DNA of 50,145 bases from Heliobacteriaceae bacterium (lineage in GTDB: Bacteria; Cyanobacteriota; Vampirovibrionia; Gastranaerophilales; Gastranaerophilaceae). This document shows, piece by piece, positions 39,711-46,943 of the stretch. Every line of letters begins with the position of its first letter. Positions within the stretch are counted from its first letter, which is position 1. The stretch lies in NCBI GenBank assembly GCA_031265495.1, contig JAISCP010000099.1:1-50145 (forward strand), written 5' to 3'. The notes below the pieces were generated by a model. The model ran no database searches. It worked only from the letters and a program-made list of their open reading frames with translations, and was not told the origin of the DNA. A program made the position numbers and the translations under genes.

Positions 39711-41072
39711 ATGAAACTAGTAATTCTCGGAGGTGTTGCCGCCGGAGCAAAAGCTGCCGCAAAAGCCGGAAGACTTTTGCCGGATGCGCAAATCGATATT
39801 TACACAGACGACACTCACGTGTCTTACTCCGCATGCGGTTTGCCTTATTATATTGAAGGAAATTTTGAGAATTACGAAATTCTCCTTGTGCGTTCACCGG
39901 AAGAATTTAAGGCGCAGGGAATTAACGTGCATCTCCAACACCGCGCTATTAAGATTTTACCCGAATCTAAACAGATATTAATATTCAATATAGTTGAAGA
40001 AAAAGGATTTCTTATTGAATATGATAAATTGATTATAGCAATCGGCGCAAGCCCGGTTATACAACAGATTAATAATATTAATTTAAAAAATATCTTTACT
40101 CTGCGAAAAATTGAAGACGGAATTGCCGTTAAAGAAAAGGTTTTGCGCTCAAAGAATGCCGTAATTGTCGGAGGCGGCTACATTGGGGTAGAGCTTCTGG
40201 AAGCTTTTGTACAGCAAGGGCTGCGCACCACATTGATTGAATATGCTCCGCATATTATGCCCATGTTTGACGATGATATTTCAAAAATTATTAAAAATCA
40301 GCTGACAGAACACAGCAACAGCCAATATGAAATTCTGACTTCTGAAATAATATCGGAATTTTCCGGCGATATGGACGGGGTTCGTTCCGTGAGAACTACG
40401 TCGGGGCTTGATATTCAGACCGATTTAGTAATGCTTTGTACGGGTGCGAAGCCAAACGTAGAAATAGCTATGGATGCAGGGATTGCAATAGGAGAAACAG
40501 GCGCTATTAAAGTTAACGAAAAAATGGAAACAAATATTCCCGATATATACGCCTGCGGAGACTGCGCAGAAGAAACTCTTGTGATAAATAACACTAAAAT
40601 TTGGATGCCGCTGGGTTCAATAGCCAACAAGGAAGGACGCTGCGCTGCTATGAATGCCTGCGGTTTTGAAGATATTTTTCCGGGTGTGCTTGCCTCTGCC
40701 GTAACCCGCTGTCTTGATTTAACTATGTCTTTAACGGGTTTAACCGAAAAAAACGCACGAAAACACGGCTTTAAGCCTGTTTCGGCTACCGTAACAAAAA
40801 ACGATAAAGTAGGTTATATGCCTGATGTTAATAATATTACGCTAAAGCTTGTTGCAGACAGCGAAAGCGGACTTTTACTGGGCGCGCAGGCAGTTGGTAC
40901 GGGAGATGCAGATAAGCGTATTAATGTTTTTGCCTCAGCGCTGCTCGGGAAGCTTACGGTTGAAGAGTTCTTGGCGCACGATTTAACGTATGCTCCGCCG
41001 TTCTCTCCCACAATCGACCCGCTGCTCAATGCCGCGCAAATCCTTGCATCAAAGATTAAAAAAACGTTATAA
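39711..41072 (+). CDS. FAD/NAD-dependent disulfide reductase, NADH oxidase / CoA-disulfide reductase family
   Basis: A 453-residue single-Cys flavoprotein. VILGGVAAGAKAAAKA is the FAD Rossmann motif; SYSACGLPYYIEG contains the active-site Cys. AVIVGGGYIGVELLEAF is the NAD(P)H-binding motif; DIYACGDCAEE is the second FAD contact; the C-terminal dimer domain has AHDLTYAPPFSPTIDPLLNAA. Members reduce O2, CoA disulfide, polysulfide or persulfide; the exact substrate is not clear. A lone gene. The gap 39573-39710 upstream contains a palindromic aacagggaggtt/aacctcctgtt repeat. Confidence 0.92.
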   Translation: MKLVILGGVAAGAKAAAKAGRLLPDAQIDIYTDDTHVSYSACGLPYYIEGNFENYEILLVRSPEEFKAQGINVHLQHRAIKILPESKQILIFNIVEEKGFLIEYDKLIIAIGASPVIQQINNINLKNIFTLRKIEDGIAVKEKVLRSKNAVIVGGGYIGVELLEAFVQQGLRTTLIEYAPHIMPMFDDDISKIIKNQLTEHSNSQYEILTSEIISEFSGDMDGVRSVRTTSGLDIQTDLVMLCTGAKPNVEIAMDAGIAIGETGAIKVNEKMETNIPDIYACGDCAEETLVINNTKIWMPLGSIANKEGRCAAMNACGFEDIFPGVLASAVTRCLDLTMSLTGLTEKNARKHGFKPVSATVTKNDKVGYMPDVNNITLKLVADSESGLLLGAQAVGTGDADKRINVFASALLGKLTVEEFLAHDLTYAPPFSPTIDPLLNAAQILASKIKKTL

Positions 41073-41076
41073 AGGC

Positions 41077-41550
41077 TCACGTATTTACAAATCCGCTGCT
41101 CTCAAGTTCTTCATTAAATTGCTCATAAGTACACTGCATATCGGCATTTTGCGCATATTCCATAAATTCTTCATGTTCTACACCTCTGCCGTTACAAATA
41201 TTTTTTATTGAATCGACAAACTGTTGTCCTACTGAATGTTGCTCGGGCAAGTTATATTTAGCTATTTTTTCCGTGAAAATTCCATATTCCGATAAACCTT
41301 CGAGATAATAAGCGGAGCCGTGTATGCTGCCAATGCTATTATCAATACAAAGCGGCACATCAGGCAGTTCTGCCAGTTCAGCCTCAGCAGCTTTGAACTC
41401 ATCTACAAGACCTTCTTTTTCAAGACGCTCCATCATGTAAGGATCAACACCTTTGACGTATCGTGCGTACACATCTTTATAAGGTTCACCGTATTTAAGA
41501 GTGACGAAATAAGCGCCGAAATTTTGATTGTTTATGCTGTTAATTTTCAT
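41077..41550 (-). CDS. FGA-type hypothetical protein, paralogue A
   Basis: A 157-residue protein opening MKINSINNQNFGAYFVTLK. It is closely related to the next gene: both share YVKGV.P.MME.LEKEGL.DEFKAAEAELA.LPDVPLCID and GQQFVDS.KNICN. No signal peptide or TM segment and no domain of known function. Short N-terminal FGA starts of this kind recur in this organism's hypothetical proteins. Its 3' end nearly meets the reductase gene (convergent, 4 bp gap). Confidence 0.75.
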   Translation of the reverse strand: MKINSINNQNFGAYFVTLKYGEPYKDVYARYVKGVDPYMMERLEKEGLVDEFKAAEAELAELPDVPLCIDNSIGSIHGSAYYLEGLSEYGIFTEKIAKYNLPEQHSVGQQFVDSIKNICNGRGVEHEEFMEYAQNADMQCTYEQFNEELESSGFVNT

Positions 41551-41641
41551 GGATATATTAAATCCGCGCAGAAAATTTTTTGCCGGTTAGTTACAAATAT
41601 TTACAACGTGCTTTGCCATTCTTTCATCCATAGCAATAATA

Positions 41642-42121
41642 TTACGCTAAAGAAGAACCAATTACAAATCCGTTACTCACAAGCTCTTTCTTAAATTGCT
41701 CAAAAGAAGCTCGATTATCAAAATAATTTTTTCCGCCTGCATACAGCATAAAATTTTTATGTTCTTTACTGCTGCTGTTACAAATATTATTTGTTAAATC
41801 AACAAACTGTTGTCCGTAACCCTTAGAAGGTGATTTAGTTATTTTTTCTATGAAAACCTTATATTGCCAGAAACCTTTAAGATAATAAGTAGTGCCGTCG
41901 GCGGTGGCAGCACTGGTATCAATACAAAGCGGCACATCAGGCAATTTTGCCAGTTTAGCCTCAGCAGCTTTGAACTCATCTGCAAGACCTTCTTTTTCAA
42001 GATGCTCCATCATGTCGGGGTTAACACCTTTGACGTATCGCGGTAATTCATTACGTTCACGTGATTTAACAGTGACGAAGTAAGCGCCGAAATTTTGATT
42101 GTTTGTGCTGTTAATTTTCAT
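41642..42121 (-). CDS. FGA-type hypothetical protein, paralogue B
   Basis: 159 residues from ATG 42121 (MKINSTNNQNFGAYFVTVK); the track's 42142 start adds seven residues, and homology with paralogue A supports 42121. Similarity to A extends over the full length (about half the residues identical by eye), so this is a tandem duplication. The upstream regions are also alike: ttgccggttagttacaaatatttacaa at ~41580 and ttgcttgttagttacaaatttttacaa at ~42150, with shared cgctctttc/cattctttc. Each copy therefore carries its own promoter. Function unknown. Confidence 0.78.
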   Translation of the reverse strand: MKINSTNNQNFGAYFVTVKSRERNELPRYVKGVNPDMMEHLEKEGLADEFKAAEAKLAKLPDVPLCIDTSAATADGTTYYLKGFWQYKVFIEKITKSPSKGYGQQFVDLTNNICNSSSKEHKNFMLYAGGKNYFDNRASFEQFKKELVSNGFVIGSSLA

Positions 42122-42241
42122 GGATATATTAAAGCAGCGCACAAAATTTTTTGCTTGTTAGTTACAAATTTTTACAATGTGCTTTGCCGCTCTTTCGCCC
42201 AAAGAGTGCTAACATTCATAGAGATACTTATTCACCGGTAC

Positions 42242-42994
42242 CTAAACTAATTGAATGTTTTTTTGTATATTTTTGGAGGCAATATCTACGATATTTCTGA
42301 TAGCAGCCATCATAGAAATTTCAGACTCCAGTTTATTTACGCATGAGCCGACGCCGACAGCGCTTGCGCCGGCAGTGAAGGCAAACGGAGCCGTAACCGC
42401 ATTAATACCGGTTGCGCTCATAACAGGTGTTTCAATATTTGCACAAAGTTCAATTGTGTTGGAAATTGTCAATTGAGCCCGTTCCATTAACCCTTTTACG
42501 CCGTCAGACTGTTCCGAGCCGAAGTGTCCTTCTGTCTGGATTAAATCAACCCCGATTTCTTCAAGCTGTCTTGCCAGCTGAATTTGTTCGTTTACCGGGA
42601 TTTCGCCGGGAATTGTGACACAGAAAAATACATTGCGTCCTGCCAGTTCAACGGTTTTTTCCGCTAACTCAAGAACATCTTCCGCACATAATAATAAACC
42701 TTTTTTGTAAAGTGCATCAAAGTTTCCCAGTTCAATGGCGTCAGCGCCGAGTTCAACTGCTTTTGCCAGTTCTTCAGGGATAATTGAAGAAACGAACACC
42801 GGTAAATCTGTCATATTGCAGACTTCGGTTATAATTTCTTCTTTTGCGCAAATATCAATTGCGCTTGCGCCCGAACTTTGCGCAGAAGCAACTACTTTTC
42901 GGATATTGTCAATATCAAAGTTGTCAATACCCGCGATAATTTTTACCGCTCTTTTTTCATCTAAATGCTGTTTGAATAAATCAATCCTGCTCAT
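42242..42994 (-). CDS. ycf23: Ycf23/DUF561 TIM-barrel protein
   Basis: A ~250-residue protein of the DUF561 family, known as Ycf23 in red-lineage plastids and conserved in cyanobacteria. Features: RAVKIIAGIDNFDIDNIRKVVASAQSSGASAIDICA, LPVFVSSIIPEELAKAVELGADAIELGNFDALY, FCVTIPGEIPVNEQIQLARQLEEIGVDLIQTEGHFG, TPVMSATGINAVTAPFAFTAGASAVGVGSCVNKL. The strand pattern with a C-terminal phosphate-binding-like G.GSCV loop is TIM-barrel-like. GAAAGGGT is 6 nt before the second ATG (42994), so that start is preferred over 43000. Biochemical function is not established. Confidence 0.88.
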   Translation of the reverse strand: MSRIDLFKQHLDEKRAVKIIAGIDNFDIDNIRKVVASAQSSGASAIDICAKEEIITEVCNMTDLPVFVSSIIPEELAKAVELGADAIELGNFDALYKKGLLLCAEDVLELAEKTVELAGRNVFFCVTIPGEIPVNEQIQLARQLEEIGVDLIQTEGHFGSEQSDGVKGLMERAQLTISNTIELCANIETPVMSATGINAVTAPFAFTAGASAVGVGSCVNKLESEISMMAAIRNIVDIASKNIQKNIQLV

Positions 42995-43117
42995 TTTCAT
43001 ACCCTTTCAATTACTTACTATTGAATTGTACATTAAAATTGTAAGAAAAACAATAACTAGCCTGATTTTTCCATTTTCAGCGAATGAAATTATATGCCGG
43101 TGTTTCATAATTTTAAT

Positions 43118-43807
43118 ATGTTTAAGAGAATAATTTTGTTAATGATGTTTTTAGTTTTGCCGGTCTTTGCCTACGAAGCGGACGAACTTATAAACATAAG
43201 CGTTTACGAAAAGATTAACCCTGCGATAGTGGCTATTGACGCGCAGATTCCGGACGGTTTTTCAGCGGGAACCGGCTGTGTTATAAAGTCAAACGGATTA
43301 ATCTTGACCGGCTCGCATGTTGTTGAAGGCGCTAATACTATTGAGGTGAAAATTAATAACGGACAGGTTTACAAGGCGGATGTAGTTGCAAAAGCCGGCA
43401 AAAATAACGATTTAGCTGTTTTGAAAATAAATCCGAAAACACCTTTGAAGACTATAGAATTCGGGGATTCGGAACAGGTTAAGGTAGGGCAGAGGGTTCT
43501 TGCAATCGGGAATCCGTTCGGGTTTTCGGGAACGCTTACGCAGGGGATAGTTTCCAGAATTGACTACGCGAAAGGCCGTATTCAGACAGACGCTTCCATA
43601 AATCCGGGATGTTCGGGCGGGCCTCTGCTCAATTCTAAAGGGCAGGTAATCGGCATAAGCCAGTCAATTTATAACCCTGACAATAATATTTCCAATATAG
43701 GAATAGGGTTTGCAATTCCGATAAATGACGCAAAGAAATTTGTAGCGGCAGTGCTTGCGGACGACAGCACAGTCCGGCGAAAAAACAAAATAGTTATTAG
43801 TAAATAG
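43118..43807 (+). CDS. secreted trypsin-like serine protease (HtrA/Deg-like, no PDZ)
   Basis: About 229 residues from ATG 43118. N-terminal signal peptide MFKRIILLMMFLVLPVFA with cleavage after AYA-like VFAY. Chymotrypsin-fold catalytic motifs: His in ILTGSHVVEGA, Asp in NNDLAVLKI, Ser in NPGCSGGPLLN, where the residue before the GGPL-linked Ser (normally Asn) is Cys. Blocks GTGCVIKSNGLILTG, VLAIGNPFGFSGTLTQGIVS and GIGFAIPI are typical of DegP/HtrA. PDZ domains are absent; the protein ends soon after the protease domain with a basic tail. Confidence 0.9.
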   Translation: MFKRIILLMMFLVLPVFAYEADELINISVYEKINPAIVAIDAQIPDGFSAGTGCVIKSNGLILTGSHVVEGANTIEVKINNGQVYKADVVAKAGKNNDLAVLKINPKTPLKTIEFGDSEQVKVGQRVLAIGNPFGFSGTLTQGIVSRIDYAKGRIQTDASINPGCSGGPLLNSKGQVIGISQSIYNPDNNISNIGIGFAIPINDAKKFVAAVLADDSTVRRKNKIVISK

Positions 43808-43921
43808 GGAATAGGGAATAGTAAATTTCATGGGCTCTTTGCTTCTCCCTCTCCCTTAAGGAGAGGTCATTAACTTTTCAACCCTATTTACTATTTACTA
43901 ACTTATATTATAATTAATACT

Positions 43922-44632
43922 ATGGACAGAAGAACCGTAAAACTGCAAGGGTTTTGTATAGACACTTTTTCACAGGAGGAGGCGCTGGAGTTTGCGCAGT
44001 CAGGGCAGGTTATAACAATTAACCCGGAAATGGTTGTTAACGCAAAGAAAAATCCTGAATTCGCCAAAATTATCCGCGAAGCGCAGCTTGTAATCCCGGA
44101 CGGCATAGGCGTGGAAACAGGATTAAGAATTCTGGGGGCTAAGGTTAAAAGAATTCCGGGTATTGAGTTTGCGGCAAAACTTCTGGAACGCTCGGCAGGC
44201 AAGCCGGTTGCGTTAATCGGCGCAAGCCATTCCGTAATTGAAAAAACAGTTAAGAATTTGCACAATGTAAATATTGTTTACTATCATGACGGATTTTTTG
44301 ACGACCCGGCCGGAATAATTGAGCGGCTGAAAGAAAAACAGCCCGCAATACTGCTGGCGGCTATGGGTTCGCCCAAGCAGGAAGAATTTATTTACAATTT
44401 GAAAGAAATCCTGCCGAATACTTTAATGGCCGGAGTTGGCGGAAGTTTTGACGTCTGGGCGGGCGAGGCGGAAAGAGCGCCCTTAATCTTGCGGAAACTC
44501 GGGCTGGAATGGCTTTACAGAACTGTTAAAGAGCCGAAAAGGTTTAAGCGGATTTTTCCGGCATTGCCTTTGTTTATTTTGGAAGTTATAATAGAGAAAG
44601 TTACGGGGTATGTATATGTTAAGCAAAGATGA
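43922..44632 (+). CDS. WecG/TagA/CpsF-family glycosyltransferase
   Basis: A 236-residue GT26 enzyme. VITINPEMVVNAKKNPEFAKIIREAQLVIPDGIGVETGLRILGAKVKRIPGIE is the family's core (with the catalytic Asp region), followed by VALIGASHSVIEKTV, ILLAAMGSPKQEEFIYN and GVGGSFDVWAGEAERAP. The C-terminal appendage (LRKLGLEWLYRTVKEPKRFKRIF...) directs membrane binding in TagA. It typically adds N-acetylmannosamine(uronate) to a lipid-linked GlcNAc. It overlaps the transketolase gene. It is separate from the main glycan locus but could act on the same or a wall polymer. Confidence 0.92.
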   Translation: MDRRTVKLQGFCIDTFSQEEALEFAQSGQVITINPEMVVNAKKNPEFAKIIREAQLVIPDGIGVETGLRILGAKVKRIPGIEFAAKLLERSAGKPVALIGASHSVIEKTVKNLHNVNIVYYHDGFFDDPAGIIERLKEKQPAILLAAMGSPKQEEFIYNLKEILPNTLMAGVGGSFDVWAGEAERAPLILRKLGLEWLYRTVKEPKRFKRIFPALPLFILEVIIEKVTGYVYVKQR

Positions 44633-45494
44633 AATTCAGGAATTAAGCAGGCTGGCGAATGAGTCCAGACGTAATATTATTAAAATGGTCTATAACGCGC
44701 AGTCAGGACATATCGGCGGTGCGTTGTCAGCAGCGGATATTTTAACAACGCTTTATCACAAGTCCATGAGGGTTCCGAAACCCAAAGGCCGGCCGGGTTA
44801 TAATGAACAGGATTACGAGAAACGCGACAGGTTTGTGCTTTCCAAAGGTCATGCATCTGCGGCGTTATATTCCGCGCTTTCCCAGCGGGGGTATATTTCA
44901 AAAGAAGATTTAATGACCTTCAGATTATTCGGGTCAAAGCTTCAGGGGCATCCTACGCTGCTTTGTCCGGGAGTTGAGGCTGCAACGGGTTCGCTCGGAC
45001 AGGGTTTGTCGATTGCGTGCGGAATTGCAATGGCTTTGAAGCTTGACGAAAATAAAGACGGCGTTCCCCCTCAGGGGGGGGACATTAGAACCCCGAATGT
45101 ATTTGTACTTATGGGGGACGGAGAGCTTCAGGAAGGAAGCGTTTGGGAAGGGTTTATGCACGCTTCTCACAGGAATTTAGACAATCTTATTGCAATCATA
45201 GACAAAAACGGCTTACAAATTGACGGCTGCACCGAGTCTGTAAAATCCGTCGAACCGGCTGCCGATAAAATAAAAGCGTTTAATTGGGATGTGATTGAAA
45301 TTGACGGGCATGACTTCAACCAAATTTACGATGCGGTTGAAAAAGCAAAAGCAAGTAAAAAGCCGGCCGCAATAGTTGCCCGCACGGTCAAGGGCAAAGG
45401 CGTGAGCTTTATGGAGAACAACGCCGGCTGGCACGGGACAGCTCCGAATAAAGAAGATTTTGAAAAGGCGATGAGCGAATTAAAGGAGAAATAA
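44616..45494 (+). CDS. transketolase, N-terminal (ThDP pyrophosphate-binding) subunit
   Basis: About 292 residues, the size of split transketolase subunit A. ARRNIIKM-like SRRNIIKMVYNAQSGHIGGALSAADILTTLYH, DRFVLSKGHASAALYSALSQRGYI, GHPTLLCPGVEAATGSLGQGLSIACGIAMALK, the ThDP motif GDGELQEGSVWEGFMHASHRNLDNLIAIIDKN, and GKGVSFMENNAGWHG. The C-terminal partner usually follows immediately but is absent here. Between ALKLDE and VFVLMGDGE is an extra ~12 residues, KDGVPPQGGDIRTPN, encoded by a ccccctcaggggg palindrome like the intergenic repeats. Starts at 44610 or 44616 are both possible; it overlaps the TagA-like gene. Confidence 0.93.
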   Translation: MLSKDEIQELSRLANESRRNIIKMVYNAQSGHIGGALSAADILTTLYHKSMRVPKPKGRPGYNEQDYEKRDRFVLSKGHASAALYSALSQRGYISKEDLMTFRLFGSKLQGHPTLLCPGVEAATGSLGQGLSIACGIAMALKLDENKDGVPPQGGDIRTPNVFVLMGDGELQEGSVWEGFMHASHRNLDNLIAIIDKNGLQIDGCTESVKSVEPAADKIKAFNWDVIEIDGHDFNQIYDAVEKAKASKKPAAIVARTVKGKGVSFMENNAGWHGTAPNKEDFEKAMSELKEK

Positions 45495-45496
45495 TT

Positions 45497-46300
45497 ATGA
45501 AAGAAAGACGCAATGCATTTACACTTGCCGAGATAATGGTTGCTTTAGCGGTAATTACCATATTGCTCACGGTAACCCTTTCGGTTAGTAAAAGTAAATT
45601 GGAAAATGCAATAAGATATTCATATTATGCAGCATACACCGTACTTCAGCAGGCGGTTAAAGAGATAGTTTATGAAAATGCCAATGCGGCAACTCCGATT
45701 TCAGGGCTGGATACTTCCGGCGCTAATGTTTGTACAAAAATGAGAGATTTTTTGAATTTAAACTCGGCAACGCCTTGCGCCGGAACACCTAACTTAACGG
45801 ATACTTCAAACTTTGCCGCCGACAGTACTAAACCCGATTTAGTCCTTCGCAACGGGATTAAATTATACAATATCCAAACTTATAAAACAGGTCTTACCGG
45901 ATTAGACGGTACGGATGATGAAAAAAACGGATATGTTGTTTATGCTGATGTTAACGGAACGCAGGGTAAGTCTCAGTTATACAAAGATGTGTTTCCCTTC
46001 TACATAACAATTTCGGGCAAAGTAGCGCCTGCATGGAAATCCGGTACAACTGCCGGCGGTAACTACAACAGACATCTGGAAGTAAGCGTTAAGTATTTTC
46101 AGGTTGACGGTTCCGGAAAACGTACTGTTATGTGGCTCGATAAAAGCGTAAGTTTCCGTGAAGCGGCATGCCACAGCGGATATATAACAGGAACTTATTG
46201 CACAGCCGCTCCTGCTGTTTCAAAAAGCGCCGTATGTACGAATACTGCTGATTACACTGCTGATTGCAGAATAGTTCCGATTAAACCGGGAATAATTTAA
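45497..46300 (+). CDS. type IV pilin / pseudopilin-like protein
   Basis: A 267-residue protein with a prepilin leader ERRNA|FTLAEIMVALAVITILLTVTL; the residue before Phe is Ala rather than Gly, acceptable to some prepilin peptidases. Glu lies at mature position 5. The globular part contains DGTDDEKNGYVVYADVNG, KDVFPFYITISGK and several Cys pairs (NVCTKM..TPCAG, ACHSGYITGTYC, AVCTNT..DC). It starts 2 nt after the transketolase stop and overlaps the YhcH gene, so the three may be cotranscribed despite unrelated roles. Confidence 0.86.
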   Translation: MKERRNAFTLAEIMVALAVITILLTVTLSVSKSKLENAIRYSYYAAYTVLQQAVKEIVYENANAATPISGLDTSGANVCTKMRDFLNLNSATPCAGTPNLTDTSNFAADSTKPDLVLRNGIKLYNIQTYKTGLTGLDGTDDEKNGYVVYADVNGTQGKSQLYKDVFPFYITISGKVAPAWKSGTTAGGNYNRHLEVSVKYFQVDGSGKRTVMWLDKSVSFREAACHSGYITGTYCTAAPAVSKSAVCTNTADYTADCRIVPIKPGII

Positions 46301-46755
46301 TGATTTATGACGACCTTTCAAACCTTTCCAAATATAATATTGTATCTGACAAAGTTTTGGAGTTTTTGTACGGAACAAATGTTGAAATTCTTCAGGGCTG
46401 TTACGATATAGATAACCGCGTGACTGCCAATGTAAGCGTTTACTACACAAAAAATCCGCAGGACTGCACGCTTGAGTCTCATGAAAAATATATTGACCTC
46501 CAAATGATAATCAAAGGTGAAGAACAGCTGGATTTCATTGACGTTGATGATTTGGACATAAAAAATGTATATGACGAACAGCGCGATATTACGTTTTATG
46601 ACGACCCGCAAACTCCGTTGAATTCCGTTATGTTAACCCCGTACAAATTCGCGCTTATTTTTCCGTACGAAGCGCACAAGCCTCAGATGAATTATAATGG
46701 TGTATCAAAAGAAGTCCGAAAAGTTGTTGTGAAAATTCCTGTTAAAATTTCGTAA
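46300..46755 (+). CDS. YhcH/YjgK/YiaL family protein
   Basis: A 151-residue cupin-like protein of the DUF386 family (YhcH, YiaL, EbgC). MIYDDLSNLSKYN, ESHEKYIDLQMIIKGEEQLDFID (conserved EaHrkyiDlqyil-type block with metal-binding His/Glu), FYDDPQTP, and FALIFPYEAHKPQM (second metal His) are typical. Relatives occur in sialic-acid and other sugar catabolic operons and may be sugar anomerases. The start overlaps the pilin stop (TAATG). Confidence 0.9.
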   Translation: MIYDDLSNLSKYNIVSDKVLEFLYGTNVEILQGCYDIDNRVTANVSVYYTKNPQDCTLESHEKYIDLQMIIKGEEQLDFIDVDDLDIKNVYDEQRDITFYDDPQTPLNSVMLTPYKFALIFPYEAHKPQMNYNGVSKEVRKVVVKIPVKIS

Positions 46756-46763
46756 TACTACGC

Positions 46764-46791
46764 TTGTAATATTTTTTGTTTGCGGTAATAT
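46764..46791 (+). promoter_or_regulatory. promoter ahead of the Trp-codon leader ORF
   Basis: TTGTAA (46764-46769), 16-bp spacer, TAATAT (46786-46791), with transcription expected to start at ~46798, just before the leader ORF's Shine-Dalgarno. Confidence 0.55.
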
Positions 46792-46815
46792 AAAAATAAA
46801 AAAGGAAATATTTTT

Positions 46816-46863
46816 ATGTCAAACTTTAAATTCAATTACCAATCTTGGTGGCGCCTGTTATAG
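46816..46863 (+). CDS. candidate leader peptide with tandem Trp codons
   Basis: A 15-codon ORF too short for the track: MSNFKFNYQSWWRLL, stop TAG. AAGGAA lies 8 nt before the ATG. Adjacent TGG TGG codons sit at positions 11-12, right before the first strand of a downstream hairpin, as in classical trp attenuator leaders (for example WWRTS endings). The initiation region aggaaatatttttATG closely resembles that of the downstream gene, aggaaatatttcaATG. Confidence 0.5.
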   Translation: MSNFKFNYQSWWRLL

Positions 46864-46933
46864 GAGACAGGTAGTTTGACAACATCTAAAATGCAGCGCC
46901 TGTACTCTATTGTGTGCAGGCATTTTAGACAGG
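46854..46933 (+). promoter_or_regulatory. candidate attenuator with alternative hairpins
   Basis: Region 1 CCTGT (46854-46858) can pair with region 2 ACAGG (46867-46871). Region 2 can instead pair with region 3 CCTGT (46899-46903). Region 3-4 forms GCCTG/CAGGC within a larger stem TCTAAAATGC (46885-46894) with GCATTTTAGA (46920-46929), 10 perfect bp. The last stem ends at the Shine-Dalgarno of the next gene (ACAGGAA). No long U-run follows, so control of translation rather than termination is possible. Confidence 0.45.
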
Positions 46934-46943
46934 AAATATTTCA

